Positions 14,333-15,744 of a stretch of 15,744 nucleotides of DNA are shown here, piece after piece; the first letter of the stretch is position 1; every line of letters begins with the position of its first letter. Position numbers and translations under genes: made by a program. Source of the stretch: STC-74 sp031423995. Its GTDB lineage: Bacteria > Patescibacteriota > Gracilibacteria > BD1-5 > UBA2023. The notes under the pieces are model-generated. The model did not search any database. It was given only the letters and a program-made list of their open reading frames with translations, and was not told where the DNA came from. Location: positions 1 to 15,744 of the forward strand of contig JANPGO010000064.1 of the NCBI GenBank assembly GCA_031423995.1, given 5' to 3'.

Positions 14333-15016
14333 ATGTCAGCAGACTGAATTTCAGATAGCGCCTTGGATAAATTATTGCCTCCTAAAACAGGATGATTGAA
14401 CCTTCTTGTTCCATGAACACCACTCCTGGTAAAGTGAGTTGATTGAAAAATATATTTGGCAAAAGTTTTAAATCCAAAGGAAGTACAATTTCTGAAAATG
14501 TCATTGTTTTCTGATGGGCAAGATCCAAATACCAATTTTCCACTTCTTCCACACTGAATGGAATATACAGAAGTATTTTCTGTACTAAAACGACAACAAG
14601 CACTTGTCCAATCAGAAGTTGCCACTCTTTCTCAAGGTGTGGAATTTGTAGATGATGATTTAGATTGAAGCTTTGAAAAATTGAGAGAACTTTTTTGACT
14701 CAATAAATGATGACATAAAAACATAAGTTCGATACTCCATTCTTTTAGCCTTGTAGATAGTTATGGCACCAGAACAACATATGTGATTCCATGAAATAGT
14801 AATTCAAAACCGTGACTTCTGCTTCTTTATTTTGCTTGAGATAGGACTTCCTTTAGTCTCAATGATGCTCAAAAGTGAGAGTTGAGGAAATATTTCTGAA
14901 GTTCTGTATGTGACTGAACGGATACTACAAAAAATCTGAAGTATAATAACATCGCTAATGCAATTCTAGAGCCATGAGTTACCGTTGAGATAACTAGAGC
15001 AGATGAAAATTTATAG
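14333..15016 (+). CDS. Unrecognised protein, tandem paralogue A
   Basis: 227 residues in code 25, with about 18 UGA-Gly; in the standard code the region breaks up completely. Start ATG 14333, stop TAG 15016. No known domain recognised. The N-terminal 95 residues contain a small beta-like module (NLLVPGTPLLVKGVDGKIYL, LAKVLNPKEVQFL) and a polar linker. Then come VATLSQGVEFVDDDLDGSFE, the region GLLLLYFAGDRTSFSLND, and a C-terminus YFGSSVCDGTDTT...LEPGVTVEITR. The last three parts align with paralogue B; N-terminal modules differ. It has no signal peptide or membrane helix. It is transcribed opposite to every other complete gene here except B, and a CATAAT box lies 11 nt before the ATG. Confidence 0.75.
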
Positions 15017-15045
15017 TTTTATTTAATTACTTCATCCTTACTTAT

Positions 15046-15609
15046 ATGTCTTGAAATCAAAGTGATAATCCTTGAGCAGATAGAACCGATGGAATACCAG
15101 ATAGATGAGAAATGCCACGGACAGTACCCGCCGCTTGAGATTGAGTAACCTTATTAGAAGATGGTGTCAAATCAGGAGTTGCTACTCTTTCTCAAGGTGT
15201 AGAATTTGTGGATGACCTGAATGCCAATTTTGAAGCTCTCAAAAGACACTACTGACTCAATTCAGATGAAGAAATAAAGAGATTACTTACAAGATTCGTA
15301 ATATCTCATTATCAACTACATATTGTTAACCAATCAAAAGAGCCATATGAATTATTATTAAGCACTGTAAACGAAGAAGTGAAGCAGGGTAAGTATAAAA
15401 CAGCACTTTTTCTTTTCTGGTTATCAAAAAAATCCCCTGCCTTTGTAATGGATATAGAAGAAAGGAGATTAACGAAAAGTTATTTTGGTACGGCAATATG
15501 TAATGATTTGGATAATCATCCTTCTGTAAGAGCACTTCTGCAAGAAAATACCACAGAAGTACCTCAAGAAGAATTTTCAGTAACAGTAAATCTCTTGAAA
15601 GTTTACTAA
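15046..15609 (+). CDS. Unrecognised protein, tandem paralogue B
   Basis: 187 residues, ATG 15046 to TAA 15609, 29 nt after paralogue A. The N-terminal 44 residues are polar and Gly/Asp-rich with seven UGA-Gly (MSGNQSDNPGADRTDGIP...). Residues 45-72, VATLSQGVEFVDDLNANFEA then LKRHYGLN, match A at 96-123, almost identically in DNA at 15171-15217 versus 14611-14657. The rest, KTALFLFWLSKKSPAFVMDI, EERRLTKSYFGTAICND and EEFSVTVNLLKVY, aligns with A more weakly. UGA is frequent before residue 71 and absent after it, so the C-terminal half differs in codon use. No known domain, membrane helix or catalytic motif seen. The two genes probably form one operon. Confidence 0.78.
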
Positions 15610-15636
15610 AATCCCCCCAAAATTTTCCATTTCTCC

Positions 15637-15744
15637 CTAGAACCCGAGGCTTAACTGTGCAGAAAGTTGAGGTTTCTGAGTTACTTTCTCGAGATTCCAG
15701 TAGATTTTCCTCACTTTTTTCATATAGTCTCCTATGAAGCAGAT
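15637..15744 (-). CDS. Minus-strand fragment at the right edge
   Basis: An open minus frame runs in from beyond the window and ends in TAG at 15639-15637. Inside, ATG 15723 is preceded by GGAG at a good distance, the only clear Shine-Dalgarno-like site in the window, giving MKKVRKIYWNLEKVTQKPQL then SAQLSLGF. It could be a 28-residue protein or the end of a longer gene; I cannot tell. It is convergent with paralogue B. Confidence 0.35.
   Translation of the reverse strand: MCFIGDYMKKVRKIYWNLEKVTQKPQLSAQLSLGF

Noticed and set aside
14128..14625. Minus-strand frames of 165 and 73 codons upstream of csaA
   Set aside because: They are antisense to plus-strand paralogue A, whose code-25 frame is longer and homologous to paralogue B.
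1..15744. Frequent CTCGAG/TCTCGAGA palindromes as a regulatory or restriction motif
   Set aside because: Most fall inside genes and are explained by frequent CTC (Leu) and GAG (Glu) codons on either strand.
1..15744. CRISPR array, tRNA, rRNA or transposase gene
   Set aside because: No regularly spaced repeats, cloverleaf, rRNA segment or transposase motif was seen.

Overview
The window reads cleanly only if UGA is translated as glycine (genetic code 25). In the standard code almost every gene breaks at TGA. Those in-frame TGAs fall where the families require Gly: the Gly before SR in a PAP2 phosphatase, DGEN and SGDGDF in a NYN protein, TGGFGEG in a DUF218 protein, PRGSGGFGWD in an ITPase, MKTIGLLGG in an Asp/Glu racemase. 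Trp uses TGG in the same genes, and every recognised gene ends in TAA or TAG. This code marks Candidatus Gracilibacteria (BD1-5/GN02) or Absconditabacteria (SR1) of the Candidate Phyla Radiation; the window does not decide between them. Shine-Dalgarno sequences are almost absent and leaders are short and A/T-rich.

Layout. Nearly all genes are on the minus strand, tightly packed. 2-1940: GFA-like Cys protein (frameshifted), peptidoglycan-binding membrane protein, EVE-domain protein, PAP2 phosphatase. 1945-4012: EamA transporter, frameshifted SnoaL-like protein, C-terminal scrap of a VOC gene, and a SAM methyltransferase that looks imported. 4077-5535: two-domain PhnB-like VOC protein, nucleotidyltransferase-fold protein, and the 5' scrap of a second VOC gene. 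5558-7481: three membrane proteins (DUF218/YdcF-like, an unrecognised 7-TM protein, DUF2238/YjdF-like). 7523-8116: NYN-domain protein. 8254-8778: RelE-like toxin/antitoxin module with a palindromic operator, bounded by two ~100-bp direct repeats that each hold a terminator and a -10 box. 8886-9236: holin-superfamily-IV-like membrane protein. 9376-12337: zinc-ribbon protein (frameshifted), Asp/Glu racemase, unrecognised conserved protein, VanW-family protein, ITPase/HAM1. 12373-12575: degraded GIY-YIG endonuclease inside a pair of inverted CCTGA...GAAGGATCT repeats. 12609-14207: second zinc-ribbon paralogue, AbiEii-type nucleotidyltransferase with its DUF6922 partner, and CsaA-like tRNA-binding protein. 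14333-15609: two plus-strand tandem paralogues of an unrecognised family. The right edge holds a minus-strand fragment.

The content is accessory: small-molecule enzymes, house-cleaning, cell envelope, two toxin-antitoxin-like modules, and several broken genes and gene scraps. Five genes each need exactly one single-base indel to restore an otherwise clean frame. The methyltransferase has 17 Gly codons and no UGA, and its natural end is a TGA that this organism would read through; this is the clearest sign of transfer from a standard-code donor. The plus-strand paralogue pair is the least explained coding content.
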